From Amblyomma americanum (Eukaryota; Arthropoda; Arachnida; Ixodida; Ixodidae), in NCBI RefSeq assembly GCF_052857255.1, contig NC_135505.1:26737999-26801998 (forward strand): DNA of 64,000 nucleotides, in the 5' to 3' direction. Shown one piece after another: positions 1 through 8,820 of this stretch; within the stretch, counting starts at the first letter, position 1; the number at the start of each line of letters is the position of its first letter. The notes beneath the pieces are model-generated. The model was not told the origin of the DNA. It ran no database searches and saw nothing but the letters and a program-made list of their open reading frames with translations. The position numbers and the translations under genes are program-made.

Positions 1-1265
1 GTGGCATATCCTAGACATTTTGAGTGCCGCCGAAAAAACAAAGCGTACGCTGAACTTTCCCGCCACCTTTTCGAGGCGATGGTACAGGCCGTGTATGTAG
101 GGCACACACGCGGAACATCCCTGGAGACCATCACTGCTGAGGTGTGCTGACTTATGTCCATGTCTTGCCTCTTTGAAAAGGCTCTCGGCGACGGACGTGA
201 GAGTTCTGTGTTGGAAGCCAGCGCTGCTCAGACGGAGAGCCTGTTGAACACTCAAGTTCACCTTGTGATGGCACGACTTCTGAAGGGCGGCTCTTACGTG
301 GTTCAAAGCTATCCCTCTCTTAACAGTTTTTAAATGAGCGGAATTATAACTTAGGATTAGCTTTTTTGACGGAAGACAATATGTCCAACAGACCGAATGA
401 TCATTACAGCTGATGTTTAGTTACAGGTACCGCAGGCAACCCTAGACCGGAACCTCACGAGTTAACCTCCGTCCCTTCGCACATTCTTTAAAGACGCTAA
501 AAACGCCCTCCACAATGCCATCTCTTTCCTCAGGCGCCACTCCTTCCAACAGAACGAGATAATCGTCAACGTATCTAAAACCTTTTTCGACAAACATCTT
601 GCCATTGCGCGAAAAAATTTGTCGATACATGCTAAAAACAGATCACTTAAAACTGGAGCAATGCACGAACCAATGCATATATATACCTCGCTTCTGTACG
701 TAGGAGTCAACGTTAAACTAAACAAAAGTAGACAAAAGAAAAAAAAAACTCAATAGTTCCAAGAAGTTGTCAACTGACAAACCAGAATAATTCTGGAAGG
801 TGACTGAACCATGGGAGTCCATGTTCTTCCTAACAGCGATACAGAGCTGTGCCTAAGGTATGCAGTGGAACAGTTCCTCCACGTCAATAGAAAACTCGTA
901 ACGCATATCTGCGATGTCCTCGTGAGCAGAAAGAAAGCCAATAACCACATTCGAGTTCTTGCCAATAAGGATCATTCAATTGCAGAAGGCTAAGGCTCTT
1001 TTACAGGAACTTCGAGAGTTCACCCTGCCAGCAGCCTTGCTCAGTGACAATATCTCTCAGAGGTATCCCGGCCTTATGGGTCTTGGCTGAGAAAAACAAG
1101 CGCAGCTTCTCCCTTTTTGCACCCATAATACATCTGGCGAGGTAACCAAGGCTCATTTCATGGCACAGCGCCAAGACTCTTTTTCGCCTTAGCCGGGACA
1201 CTCTTGGAGCGCAGAAATTTTTTTCCCCAGCTCTCCATGATTCTCGCTGAACGTCGATATAGGCA
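1..1265 (-). mobile_element. Penelope-like element (PLE) fragment, inverted copy
   Basis: This stretch is homologous, in reverse, to the plus-strand PLE at 1345-7960. Broken minus-strand reading frames show PLE reverse-transcriptase blocks. 1001-1201 encodes the IMGAKREKLRLFFSAKTHKAG region and 442-725 encodes GSCIAPVLSDLFLACID followed by the catalytic YVDDYLVLLEG motif. The C-terminal GIY-YIG part would lie beyond the left edge of the window. Frames change several times, so this is a decayed copy. PLEs prime on exposed 3' ends and often carry a GIY-YIG nuclease. The 5' side faces the other copy about 80 bp away, giving a head-to-head pair. Confidence 0.8.
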
Positions 1266-1344
1266 TAACAACAAATCTCCTTCTTGATCGGAAACGAGTA
1301 ACTCCAGATCCATCCTTTTCCTTTAGATATTTGTTAGATATTTT
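1266..1344. other. Junction between the two head-to-head PLEs
   Basis: Short AT-rich spacer between the 5' ends of the inverted PLE copies. It contains a small direct duplication of a TTTAGATATTTGTTAGATATTT-like stretch. I see no gene. Confidence 0.4.
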
Positions 1345-1980
1345 TCCTTTAGAAATTTTGTGCGCTGTGCCATCAAATGAGCATTTATTGCCTCGCCTGC
1401 AGTATTATGGGTGCAAAAAGAAACAAGCTAAGCTTGTTTTCCTCAGCCAAGGCCCATATAGAAGGGATACCTTTTAGAGCTATTGTGACTGAGCATGGCT
1501 GCTGGCCGGGTGAACTCTGGAAGTTCCTGTAAAAGAGCCTTAACCTGCTGCACTTGAACGATCCTTTTCCTGCACGGTACTCGAATGAGATAATTGGCTT
1601 TCTTTCGACACACGAGGACATCGCAGATAAGCGTTACCGGTTTTCTATCGACGTGGAGGCACTTTTCTACTGCATACCTTAGGCAGAGCTTTGTATCGTT
1701 GTTCGGGAGAACATCGTGTCCCATGATTCAGCCACCTTCCAGAGTTCTTCTGGTTTGTCAGTTGACAACTTCTTGGAACTACGGATTTTTTTATCTTTTG
1801 TATACTCTTGTTGATTTTGACATTGACTCCTACGTACAGAAGCAAGGTATATGCATTGGTTCGTGCATTGCTCCAGTTCTACGTGATCTGTTCTTAGCCT
1901 GTATCGACAAATTGTTTCGCGCACTGGCAAGCTGTTTGTCACAAAACGTTTTACATATGTTGACGATTATGTTGTCCTGT
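1345..1980 (+). pseudogene. PLE reverse transcriptase, 5' part (split by LINE-A)
   Basis: Plus-strand translation in shifting frames gives the same blocks as the inverted copy: IMGAKRNKLSLFSSAKAH, then FSIDVEALFYCIP (reverse-transcriptase block 1, with its metal-binding Asp). It ends in YVDDYVVL at 1956-1979, the catalytic YxDD box. In the inverted copy that box is followed by LEGVAPEERDG. Here the coding sequence stops after VVL, and the GVAPEERDG part resumes near 6599, on the far side of LINE-A. Stop codons and frameshifts show that this was already decayed or has decayed since. Role in the family: RNA-templated DNA synthesis in element retrotransposition. Confidence 0.8.
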
Positions 1981-2204
1981 TTATTTATTTATTTATTTAC
2001 AATACCCCTAAGGGCCCTCGTGCGAGGGTATTACATAGGGGGGGGGGGGGGGCGATACAAGCATAAAAATATGGCACAGGCATTAGAAACAAAATACACG
2101 TAATAATTAATTAAAAACTAGTAATGTACACAAATAACAACAACAAACAACGCAGAAGAAAATACTCAGTAAATGCACATAATACAACAAAAATACCAAA
2201 TCTG

Positions 2205-5057
2205 TTAGTCCATGGTTTGTTTTAACGAATGCTGAAACGATTGTGGGTTAACCTCAGTAGCTATGTGTGATGGCAAGTTATTCCAATCTATTATAGTGCG
2301 AGGAATGACTGATTTCGAGTAGAGCAATGAACGGCATGTGACGCGTTTTATTTTGTTAACGTGGTCGCGGCGAGGAAAGACTGCAGGGTGTGGCAAAAAG
2401 AAGTCGTCGTGGAGGGTGGGATGGTGATACAGTTTGTGAAGCAAGGTTAGGCGAGCGAAATGGCGTCGACATGATAGCGGTTCCAACTCGGCACGTTGTT
2501 TTAATGCTGTGACACTGGTGAAGCGCGAATAATCTGAAAAGATGAAGCGAACAGCACGGTTTTGCAGGGATTCAAGATTGTTTATGATGTAAGCTTGATG
2601 AGGGTCCCATATGGCAGACGCATACTCAACTTTCGGGCGGATTAGCGTGATGTAAGCAAGTTTTTTTAAGTGTGAAGGCGCGTGTTTGAGATTACGCCTA
2701 AGAAGGCCGAGTGCGCGATTTGCTGATGCTAAGATTGTGTTAATATGGTAATGCCAAGTTAGGTCAGACTGAAAGTGAACTCCTAGGTACTTGTAAGTTG
2801 TTGTAAGTTCAACTTTATCGTTATTGAGGAAGTATGTTGTAGCAATTCGAGTGGAACGGTTAGTAAACGACATTAAATTTGTTTTAGATGCATTTAGAGA
2901 CATTAGCCAGGAAGAACACCAAGCCGTTACAGCGTCAAGATCAGTTTGAAGTGATTGGCGGTCGGTTTCATTAGTAATATTACGATATATTACACAATCA
3001 TCCGCGAATAACCTAATTTGAGACGATACACTCTTGGGTAGATCGTTAATAAAAATTAAAAAGAGCAGAGGGCCAAGTACACTTCCTTGGGGGACTCCAG
3101 ATGTTACGGGAACAGAAGACGAGTTAAAGCCGTTGACAGAGGTGAATTGTTTTCTGTTATCGAGGAATTGTTTTATCCATGAAATAACGCTGGGATGGAG
3201 ATTTAAGTTTGTCAATTTGGTTAGGAGCCTGTGATGGGGAACGCGATCAAAAGCTTTAGAATAGTCTAAAAATACTGCGTCAACCTGTAAGCCAGCGTCT
3301 ACTGCGGAAAATATGTCGTTAGTAAATCCAGTGAGTTGTGTGTCGCATGAATAACCCCTGCGAAAACCGTGCTGGTATTTGAAAATGATATCGTGCTCCT
3401 CTAGATAATTAATTACTTGAGTATGAATTATGTGTTCCAGGAGTTTACAGATGTTGCTGGTTAATGAGATAGGGCGATAGTTAAGTGGAATGGTGCGGTC
3501 TCCGGATTTGAAAATGGGTATTACTTTCGCTGTACGCCAGTCGTCAGGAATTGTACCAGATGATAATGATTGTGAAAAAAGTGATGTCAATACTTGATAG
3601 AGGTTTAGAGAGGCATTCTTTAGTATTTTGTTATTAAATCCAAGGTGATCAGAGCTAGTAGTAACTTTGAGGTTATTCAAAAGGGCTAGAATTCCTGATT
3701 CGTTAATGATAATTTCTGGCATGGAAGTGACGGAAGATGACTGTAACATGGGCGAGGAAGTGGTATCTTCATGGGTGAACACTGAGACGAATGCGTCGTT
3801 AAGAAGCTGTGCACACTCAGTTTCAGTTACAGGATCACCGTCAGGATTAGTTAGTACGATTTCGGGGTGGGAACTCGGATTGATGACGCGCCAAAATCTA
3901 TGACAGTTATTGGTTAACATGGTGGACAGGTCGTGACTGAAGAAATGATGACGAGTTGTATTAAGCAGTGACTGATATTCATGATCGCAATGCCTGTACT
4001 TTGTCCATGATGATGGAAGACCTGTTTTGACTGCTTGGCGGTACAAGCGTTTTTTCTTATTATTAAGACGACGAAGGCGATTTGTGAACCATGGTGCATT
4101 TTTATGATATCTGATGGTGATGACCGGCACAAACTTGTCAACAAGATTAGTTAATGTGTCTTTAAGTGATTTCCAATTTGTTTCGACAGAGCGAGATGAA
4201 CAGTGAGCTAGGAAGTCCTCCGAAAATGATTGCAGTGCAGAGTTAATCCCATCGAAATTAGCGCGGTTGTAACAATGAATTCGCTTAGTGGATGTTTTCT
4301 TTCTACCAAATGGACGAGTGATGTACCCGGTGATGATTTCATGATCGGATAGGCCTTGTAAATGCAAGATATCGAAACAAACCTCAGGGTTATATGTTAG
4401 GACGAGATCAAGAATATTAGCCGTTGTGGCGGAGCGGCGGGTAGGATCGGTGATAAGTTGAACAAGCGAAAAATCTAAGCAAGTATGAAGGAACATGTGG
4501 GCTTCCTGGTCACTGGGGTTAACCGTAAGATTAGGCCAATCAATGTTTGGGAAGTTAAAATCACCAAATACAAGGAAAATGGAGTTAGGAAAACGCACGT
4601 ATAAGTCACTCAATATTCTATGAAATTCACCTGAAAATGTGGCAGTCATATCTGGCGGTCGGTAGAAGGCAGCAATAACAACATCAGCAATACCAATTTT
4701 GCATCGTATCCAAACACATTCAAGAAAAGTAGTGACAGTGATCGGGACAGCAGATATTTGTTTCTTTGTAGCAATAAGGACGCCACCCCCTTTTCTATTT
4801 TTTCTATCACAACGAAAAAAGCAAAATTCGGATTCACTGAGAAGAATGTTAGCATCCGGAATAGTATCGTCCAACCAAGTTTCAGTTAATATCAGAAGTG
4901 AAGCGCACGTTGAATCGACGAGGGAAGAAAGGGCAACAGATTTTGAAAGTACACTTCGGATATTAGTGAAAAGGAAACTACTGCTATTCTCTGAATTAAG
5001 ACGAGTGTTCAACGAGCATAAAGACGCTGGAAAAGATGAGGTGGCCGTTGGAACCGG
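2205..5057 (-). CDS. LINE-A ORF2: AP endonuclease and reverse transcriptase
   Basis: The frame is open from just after the ORF1 stop (5058-5060) to a stop at 2205, about 950 codons. There is no ATG at the start of the recognisable protein; the first start-like codon is a TTG at 5012. Endonuclease motifs, counted from 5012: ILTETWL (Glu near residue 44), FYRPP, GDFNFPNIDW and LSDHEI. Reverse-transcriptase motifs: FLDYSKAFDRVPHHRL (motif A Asp), SGVPQGSVLGPLLF, LFADDCVIY (catalytic FADD near residue 667) and YKYLGVHF. All visible catalytic residues are present and there are no internal stops. It would nick target DNA and copy the element RNA at the nick. It lies in the same frame as ORF1 with a single TGA between them. 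Confidence 0.92.
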   Translation of the reverse strand, partial: PVPTATSSFPASLCSLNTRLNSENSSSFLFTNIRSVLSKSVALSSLVDSTCASLLILTETWLDDTIPDANILLSESEFCFFRCDRKNRKGGGVLIATKKQISAVPITVTTFLECVWIRCKIGIADVVIAAFYRPPDMTATFSGEFHRILSDLYVRFPNSIFLVFGDFNFPNIDWPNLTVNPSDQEAHMFLHTCLDFSLVQLITDPTRRSATTANILDLVLTYNPEVCFDILHLQGLSDHEIITGYITRPFGRKKTSTKRIHCYNRANFDGINSALQSFSEDFLAHCSSRSVETNWKSLKDTLTNLVDKFVPVITIRYHKNAPWFTNRLRRLNNKKKRLYRQAVKTGLPSSWTKYRHCDHEYQSLLNTTRHHFFSHDLSTMLTNNCHRFWRVINPSSHPEIVLTNPDGDPVTETECAQLLNDAFVSVFTHEDTTSSPMLQSSSVTSMPEIIINESGILALLNNLKVTTSSDHLGFNNKILKNASLNLYQVLTSLFSQSLSSGTIPDDWRTAKVIPIFKSGDRTIPLNYRPISLTSNICKLLEHIIHTQVINYLEEHDIIFKYQHGFRRGYSCDTQLTGFTNDIFSAVDAGLQVDAVFLDYSKAFDRVPHHRLLTKLTNLNLHPSVISWIKQFLDNRKQFTSVNGFNSSSVPVTSGVPQGSVLGPLLFLIFINDLPKSVSSQIRLFADDCVIYRNITNETDRQSLQTDLDAVTAWCSSWLMSLNASKTNLMSFTNRSTRIATTYFLNNDKVELTTTYKYLGVHFQSDLTWHYHINTILASANRALGLLRRNLKHAPSHLKKLAYITLIRPKVEYASAIWDPHQAYIINNLESLQNRAVRFIFSDYSRFTSVTALKQRAELEPLSCRRHFARLTLLHKLYHHPTLHDDFFLPHPAVFPRRDHVNKIKRVTCRSLLYSKSVIPRTIIDWNNLPSHIATEVNPQSFQHSLKQTMD

Positions 5058-6530
5058 TCAGTCGGTCGTGGAAAGACTAACTGGCACCGCTCGGCCACTG
5101 GCGACATCCCACAGATACGTGTCCTTATTGATATGCAATTTATCGAAAGCCAAACGCACGCGGTCACCATCTTTTTTAATCGTTTTCGAGAACTGCAGCA
5201 GCTGTCGACGTTTGTTACGGACAGCAAGTGAATAATCACGTCCTATGCTAAAATTTGTTTCCTTTAGCTTGCGGCCGTTACTTAGAATGGCTTCAATTTC
5301 TTTATCGTTGATAAACTTCGCTATAATTGGCCGTGCCTTCTCGGTCGAGAAACGGCCCACACGATGCGCCCTAGCAACGGAAGTAACAGTGACTCCAAGC
5401 TTATCGAGGCAGAAGTCGTTGACAAGTTGCTCTGACGTCTCCCAACTTTCAGACGAGTCACTATCGGCGATACCATAAAACAGAACATTTGAACGGCGCG
5501 ACCGGTTTTCTAAGTCATCAATTTTATTGACGATGTTAGATAACCCACTTTCGTGATTTGCAGAAGTACTAACAGATGAAGCCAATTCAAGTTTTGTTTC
5601 AAGTTCTTGAACACGTTTGGTTAGATTTTCAAGGTCTGTTTTCAGTGTCGCATGAATGTTTAGCACTTTTGTTACCGCTTCAATAAGAGTGGCGTTGCTC
5701 GCTTCAAGTCGTAATACGGTTTCTGCCACGGTGTCTAATTTCTCTTCCTGCGCCTTTGTCATGGGCCCTGGGTTTACTTCTACGTCCCCACTGAGAAGCA
5801 ACAAGCGCAGAACACAAACAATAGCAGAGCAAGCACGCTTGAAAGGGCTGGGCGGCCACGACACTGCCAAAAGGCAAACATCATTGCATCGGTAACACCG
5901 AGTTTGGAGATAACTAACCTGTAGAAATACAGATGATGAGCGACGAGACATTGTGGCAGCGTCGTGGCCCAGAGCGTCGTCCAAGCGTGCGCGCTTTTCA
6001 AGGGGCGGAGTAGGTAGCATCGTCCCACGTTGCCCGACGAGCAAAGTGAACGTGTCCAGAAACGGCGGCGGTCGGAGCAGCAGACTCGAAGATAAGTCGC
6101 AGCAGATTGGCGGTTCATCCAGGCCACGGAATTTGCGCACGCACGGTTCTTCGTCACGGGTATCAGCTAGCTGTACTGCGGGCAGCGACAACAGCTGTCC
6201 CAGGAGTGGCAGCAGCAAAACCTGCAGAAATACAGATGATGAGCGACGAGACATTGTGGCAGCGTCGTGGCCCAGAGCGTCGTCCAAGCGTGCGCGCTTT
6301 TCAAGGGGCGGAGTAGGTAGCATCGTCCCACGTTGCCCGACGAGCAAAGTGAACGTGTCCAGAAACGGCGGCGGTCGGAGCAGCAGACTCGAAGATAAGT
6401 CGCAGCAGATTGGCGGTTCATCCAGGCCACGGAATTTGCGCACGCACGGTTCTTCGTCACGGGTATCAGCTAGCTGTACTGCGGGCAGCGACAACAGCTG
6501 TCCCAGGAGTGGCAGCAGCAAAACCTGCAA
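5058..6530 (-). CDS. LINE-A ORF1: 2A-like motif, coiled coil, L1-type RNA-binding domain
   Basis: Open for 490 codons, but the first roughly 200 codons are two copies of a 101-codon repeat that is probably 5' UTR sequence kept open because its 303-bp period is divisible by three. The true start may be a later ATG, for example the one before SRRSSSVFLQ. Domains: a hydrophobic stretch ending LLLLSGDVEVNPGP (2A-type motif, residues about 249-256), a coiled coil at about 260-325, and an L1-ORF1-like RRM and C-terminal domain at about 340-480 (RSNVLFYGI, ARPIIAKF). Such proteins coat LINE RNA. The stop is TGA followed by C, and the frame then continues directly into ORF2. Confidence 0.85.
   Translation of the reverse strand: MQVLLLPLLGQLLSLPAVQLADTRDEEPCVRKFRGLDEPPICCDLSSSLLLRPPPFLDTFTLLVGQRGTMLPTPPLEKRARLDDALGHDAATMSRRSSSVFLQVLLLPLLGQLLSLPAVQLADTRDEEPCVRKFRGLDEPPICCDLSSSLLLRPPPFLDTFTLLVGQRGTMLPTPPLEKRARLDDALGHDAATMSRRSSSVFLQVSYLQTRCYRCNDVCLLAVSWPPSPFKRACSAIVCVLRLLLLSGDVEVNPGPMTKAQEEKLDTVAETVLRLEASNATLIEAVTKVLNIHATLKTDLENLTKRVQELETKLELASSVSTSANHESGLSNIVNKIDDLENRSRRSNVLFYGIADSDSSESWETSEQLVNDFCLDKLGVTVTSVARAHRVGRFSTEKARPIIAKFINDKEIEAILSNGRKLKETNFSIGRDYSLAVRNKRRQLLQFSKTIKKDGDRVRLAFDKLHINKDTYLWDVASGRAVPVSLSTTD
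5763..5786 (-). other. 2A-type ribosome-skipping motif in LINE-A
   Basis: Minus-strand codons read D-V-E-V-N-P-G-P, directly after LLLLSG and directly before a Met (5760-5762). The consensus 2A motif is D-V/I-E-X-N-P-G-P; the ribosome skips the Gly-Pro bond. The fit is exact. It would release an N-terminal hydrophobic peptide from the RNA-binding part of ORF1. Confidence 0.8.
5917..6530 (-). repeat. Two 303-bp tandem monomers at the 5' end of LINE-A
   Basis: Blocks 5917-6219 and 6220-6522 are nearly identical (for example CGACGAGACATTGTGGCAGC at 5941 and again at 6244). A few bases of a third copy begin at 6523. They lie just upstream of ORF1 in the sense direction. Tandem 5' monomers carry promoters in some LINEs (mouse L1), so a regulatory role is plausible. 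Confidence 0.92.
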
Positions 6531-6598
6531 GGTGCAGAAAGAATGGCTTAGTGTCCTGCTCGTAGCGCTGTCACTGCTGCCAAGTGCAGAACCACCGG

Positions 6599-7504
6599 GA
6601 AAGGAGTGGCGCCTGAGGAAAGGGATGGCATTGCGGAGGGCGTTTTTATCGTCTCTAAAGAATGTGCGAAGGGATCGAGATTAACTCGTGAGGTTCCGGT
6701 TGAAGGTTGTCGGCAGTACCTCTATCTAAACATCAGCTTTAATGATCATTCGGTCTCTTGGACGTATTGTACTCCGTCAAAAAAAGCCAACACTAAGTTA
6801 GAATTCGGCCCATTCAAGTATTGTTAAGAGAGGGATAGCTTTGAACAACTTAAGAGCCGCCCTTCAGAAATCATGCGAACACAATGTGAACTTGAGTGTT
6901 CAACAGGGTCTCCGTCTGAGCAACGCTGGCTTCCCAGACAGCCCTCTCATCTCCGTCGCCGAGAGCCTTTTCAAAGAGGCAAGACATGGACATAAGTCAG
7001 CACACCTCAGCAGTGATGGTCTCCAGGGACGTCCCGCGTGTGTGCCCTACATACACGGCCTGTGCCATCGCCTCGAAAAGGTGGCGGGAAAATGCGGCGT
7101 TCGCGTTTTTGTTTCGGCGCCACTCAAAATGTCCAGGATTTGCCACATGGTGAACAGCACCAAGGAGGCCATAGCCTGTGGAACCAAGCATACATCATTG
7201 GAGTGGTCTGCCTTATACCACTATGTTGTGGCAAGTGCTACATAAGCCAGACGGGCCAGTGCCTGAATGAAAGATTGCGGAAGTATCGAACAACAGTCGC
7301 CGCCCTGATGGGAGGTGGCCATTTGGCGGCCCATTGCCGGAAGTGCAAAACAAAGAAACATGGCGAAATAGAGGAGGAAGAGTGCACGCCTCTTTTTCGC
7401 AGCACTCGCGTGCTGAAGCGGTTGGACAAGCTGGTAGATATTGGAATATATGAGGCTTTTGGCATCAATAAAGCAGGAAAGAACTACGTAAGTACCACTT
7501 CAAT
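6599..7504 (+). pseudogene. PLE, 3' part with GIY-YIG nuclease domain
   Basis: Continuation of the plus-strand PLE after LINE-A. It starts with GVAPEERDGIAEGVF, which follows the YVDD box in the inverted copy. Linker sequence follows and then, around 7200-7480, the C-terminal nuclease block KCYISQTGQCLNERLRKY and EAFGINKAGKNY, which fits the GIY-YIG endonuclease of endonuclease-bearing PLEs. Frames shift near 6840 and 7200, so no intact protein is encoded. A SINE interrupts the element right after the coding end, and PLE sequence resumes after it. Confidence 0.82.
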
Positions 7505-7738
7505 GGTTTGGTTTATGAGGGTTTAACGTCCCAAAGCGACTCAGGCTATGAGAGACGCCGTAGTGAAGGGCTCCGGAAATTTCGACCACCTGGGGTTCTT
7601 TAACGTGCAGTGACATCGCACAGCACACGGGCCTCTAGAATTTCGCCTCCATCGAAATTCGACCGCCGCGGCCGGGATTGAACCCGCGTCTTTCGGGCCA
7701 GCAGCCGAGCGCCGAACCACTCAGCCACCGCGGCGGCT
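7505..7738 (-). mobile_element. tRNA-derived SINE (Ruka-like)
   Basis: Read on the minus strand it begins with a tRNA-like head (GGTGGCTGAGTGG A box, GGGTTCAATCCC B box), followed by a body containing TGCACGTTAAAGAACCCC and an end in TTAAACCCTCATAAACC. A 13-bp direct repeat GTACCACTTCAAT flanks it (7492-7504 and 7739-7751). This shows target-primed insertion into the PLE. The body matches my memory of the tick SINE Ruka; the name is not verified. Confidence 0.88.
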
Positions 7739-7975
7739 GTACCACTTCAATAGTCCTCAGGAGTAAAGAAATTGCATACCTGGCAAAAAGGGCACGCTTA
7801 AATCTATTGCGAAGTTACTTTTTTCTTTTGTACTCTATGTGTCGGCGATAACCAGCGATAGTGTTAATCAAATAGGTCTTGTGTATCGAACATGCGCAAA
7901 TGCGCATAGTGATTTATTCATATACGTGTGCAATAAACGGCACTTGCAGCCTAGCCTCTGTCCTGTAGTTTCTGC
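7739..7975 (+). mobile_element. PLE 3' end after the SINE
   Basis: PLE sequence resumes after the target duplication and runs to about 7975. An AATAAA signal at about 7931 may be its polyadenylation signal. The exact end is not defined. Confidence 0.5.
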
Positions 7976-8261
7976 TATCTTTCCTTTGAGTGTATTTTAA
8001 CGCTAGTAATACGTCAAAGTTTGTGGATCAAAAGCACCAACTAGCCCCATTTAACTCTTTAACCTCTGGGCTGAATACTTGATGTGGCTCGCTGTTGTAA
8101 ATAAACGAAATTTGAGTGTGTTTCCGAAAGGCGATGGTCGCTCTTTAGCTCTGGGCATCACGACCGCTTACGAAAACCCACACGAAATAGTGCCGGCAGT
8201 GACAGCAACTTGAGAAACTCCACTCTTCCACCGCCTCAAAGACTGTCGACAACACGAATCG

Positions 8262-8820
8262 ATGACCTTTGAAACAAACGCTGAATTGGCTTGTTGGCTA
8301 CGCGTAACTCTGCAGCCACCTGACGTGTTCGCCTTCTGGAGCAGCTCAAGCCGGTCCTCATGGAAGCCTCACTTCGAAGATTATGCCGCCGTCTCTGACT
8401 ACGAACAACTTCTCAAACCGTCTAAGTACTTACGCTTCTTTACTCCATGGCCACGGACGCTCGCCCGCTCCTCGACGTTTACACTTGACTCAGCCTCGTT
8501 GCTGTCGTACGATGCAGTTGTCAAACACTTCTCCGAGTACTCCGTGCATCCTACAAATGAACTCTATGAGTCTTTCCGCTTCCATATGCGCGTTCAACTA
8601 CGTGGTGAGAGCATACACACATTTTACGCCGAACTCTAAAATTATTCAAAAGATGCAACTGTCCATCCTATGCGGCGGAGAACGCTTGGTTCCTGACAGA
8701 CTCATCATCGGCATGCGTGATACGCGTCTTTCGCTCACTTTCAGAGGGGCTTGTACGCAAGCTCATCAGTGCGAGGACGCGGACAATGACGTGCACTCTC
8801 GCAAGCTACGTCATTGAGTC
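8262..8820 (+). pseudogene. Ty3/gypsy-type Gag fragment
   Basis: The 125-codon frame at 8262-8639 shows a capsid-like pattern: SYDAVVKHFSEYSVHPTNEL, then ESFRFHMRVQLRGESIHTFYAEL. After a frameshift near 8640 another frame continues with LVPDRLIIGMRDTRLSLTF. That is the usual order of arthropod gypsy Gag capsids (F...Y, YERFKF.R.Q..GE...F...L, then DRLVIGIRD). No protease, pol or LTR was found next to it, so it is a truncated relic. Confidence is moderate because the match is by pattern only. Confidence 0.6.

Larger units (their letters stand above)
1981..6598 (-). mobile_element. LINE-A: CR1-like non-LTR retrotransposon, near full length
   Basis: Minus-strand LINE inserted in the PLE between the codons for YVDDYVVL and GVAPEERDG. 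In the sense direction it has a 5' region with two 303-bp monomers, ORF1 (5058-6530), ORF2 (2205-5057), a short 3' UTR and a TAAA-repeat tail at 1981-2000. A run of 15 G (2038-2052) lies in the 3' UTR. The repeat tail in place of poly(A) and the RT/endonuclease motifs suit the CR1/jockey superfamily. No clear target duplication was seen, which is common for CR1. ORF2 looks intact, making this one of the youngest elements in the window. Confidence 0.88.

Noticed and set aside
5953..6684. 243-codon plus-strand ORF antisense to LINE-A ORF1
   Set aside because: It is kept open by the 303-bp monomers; no motif, and the opposite strand is clearly coding.
1..7975. Hammerhead ribozyme expected in some PLE terminal repeats
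   Set aside because: I looked for the CTGATGA and GAAA core in suitable spacing near the PLE ends and hairpin copies and did not find it.
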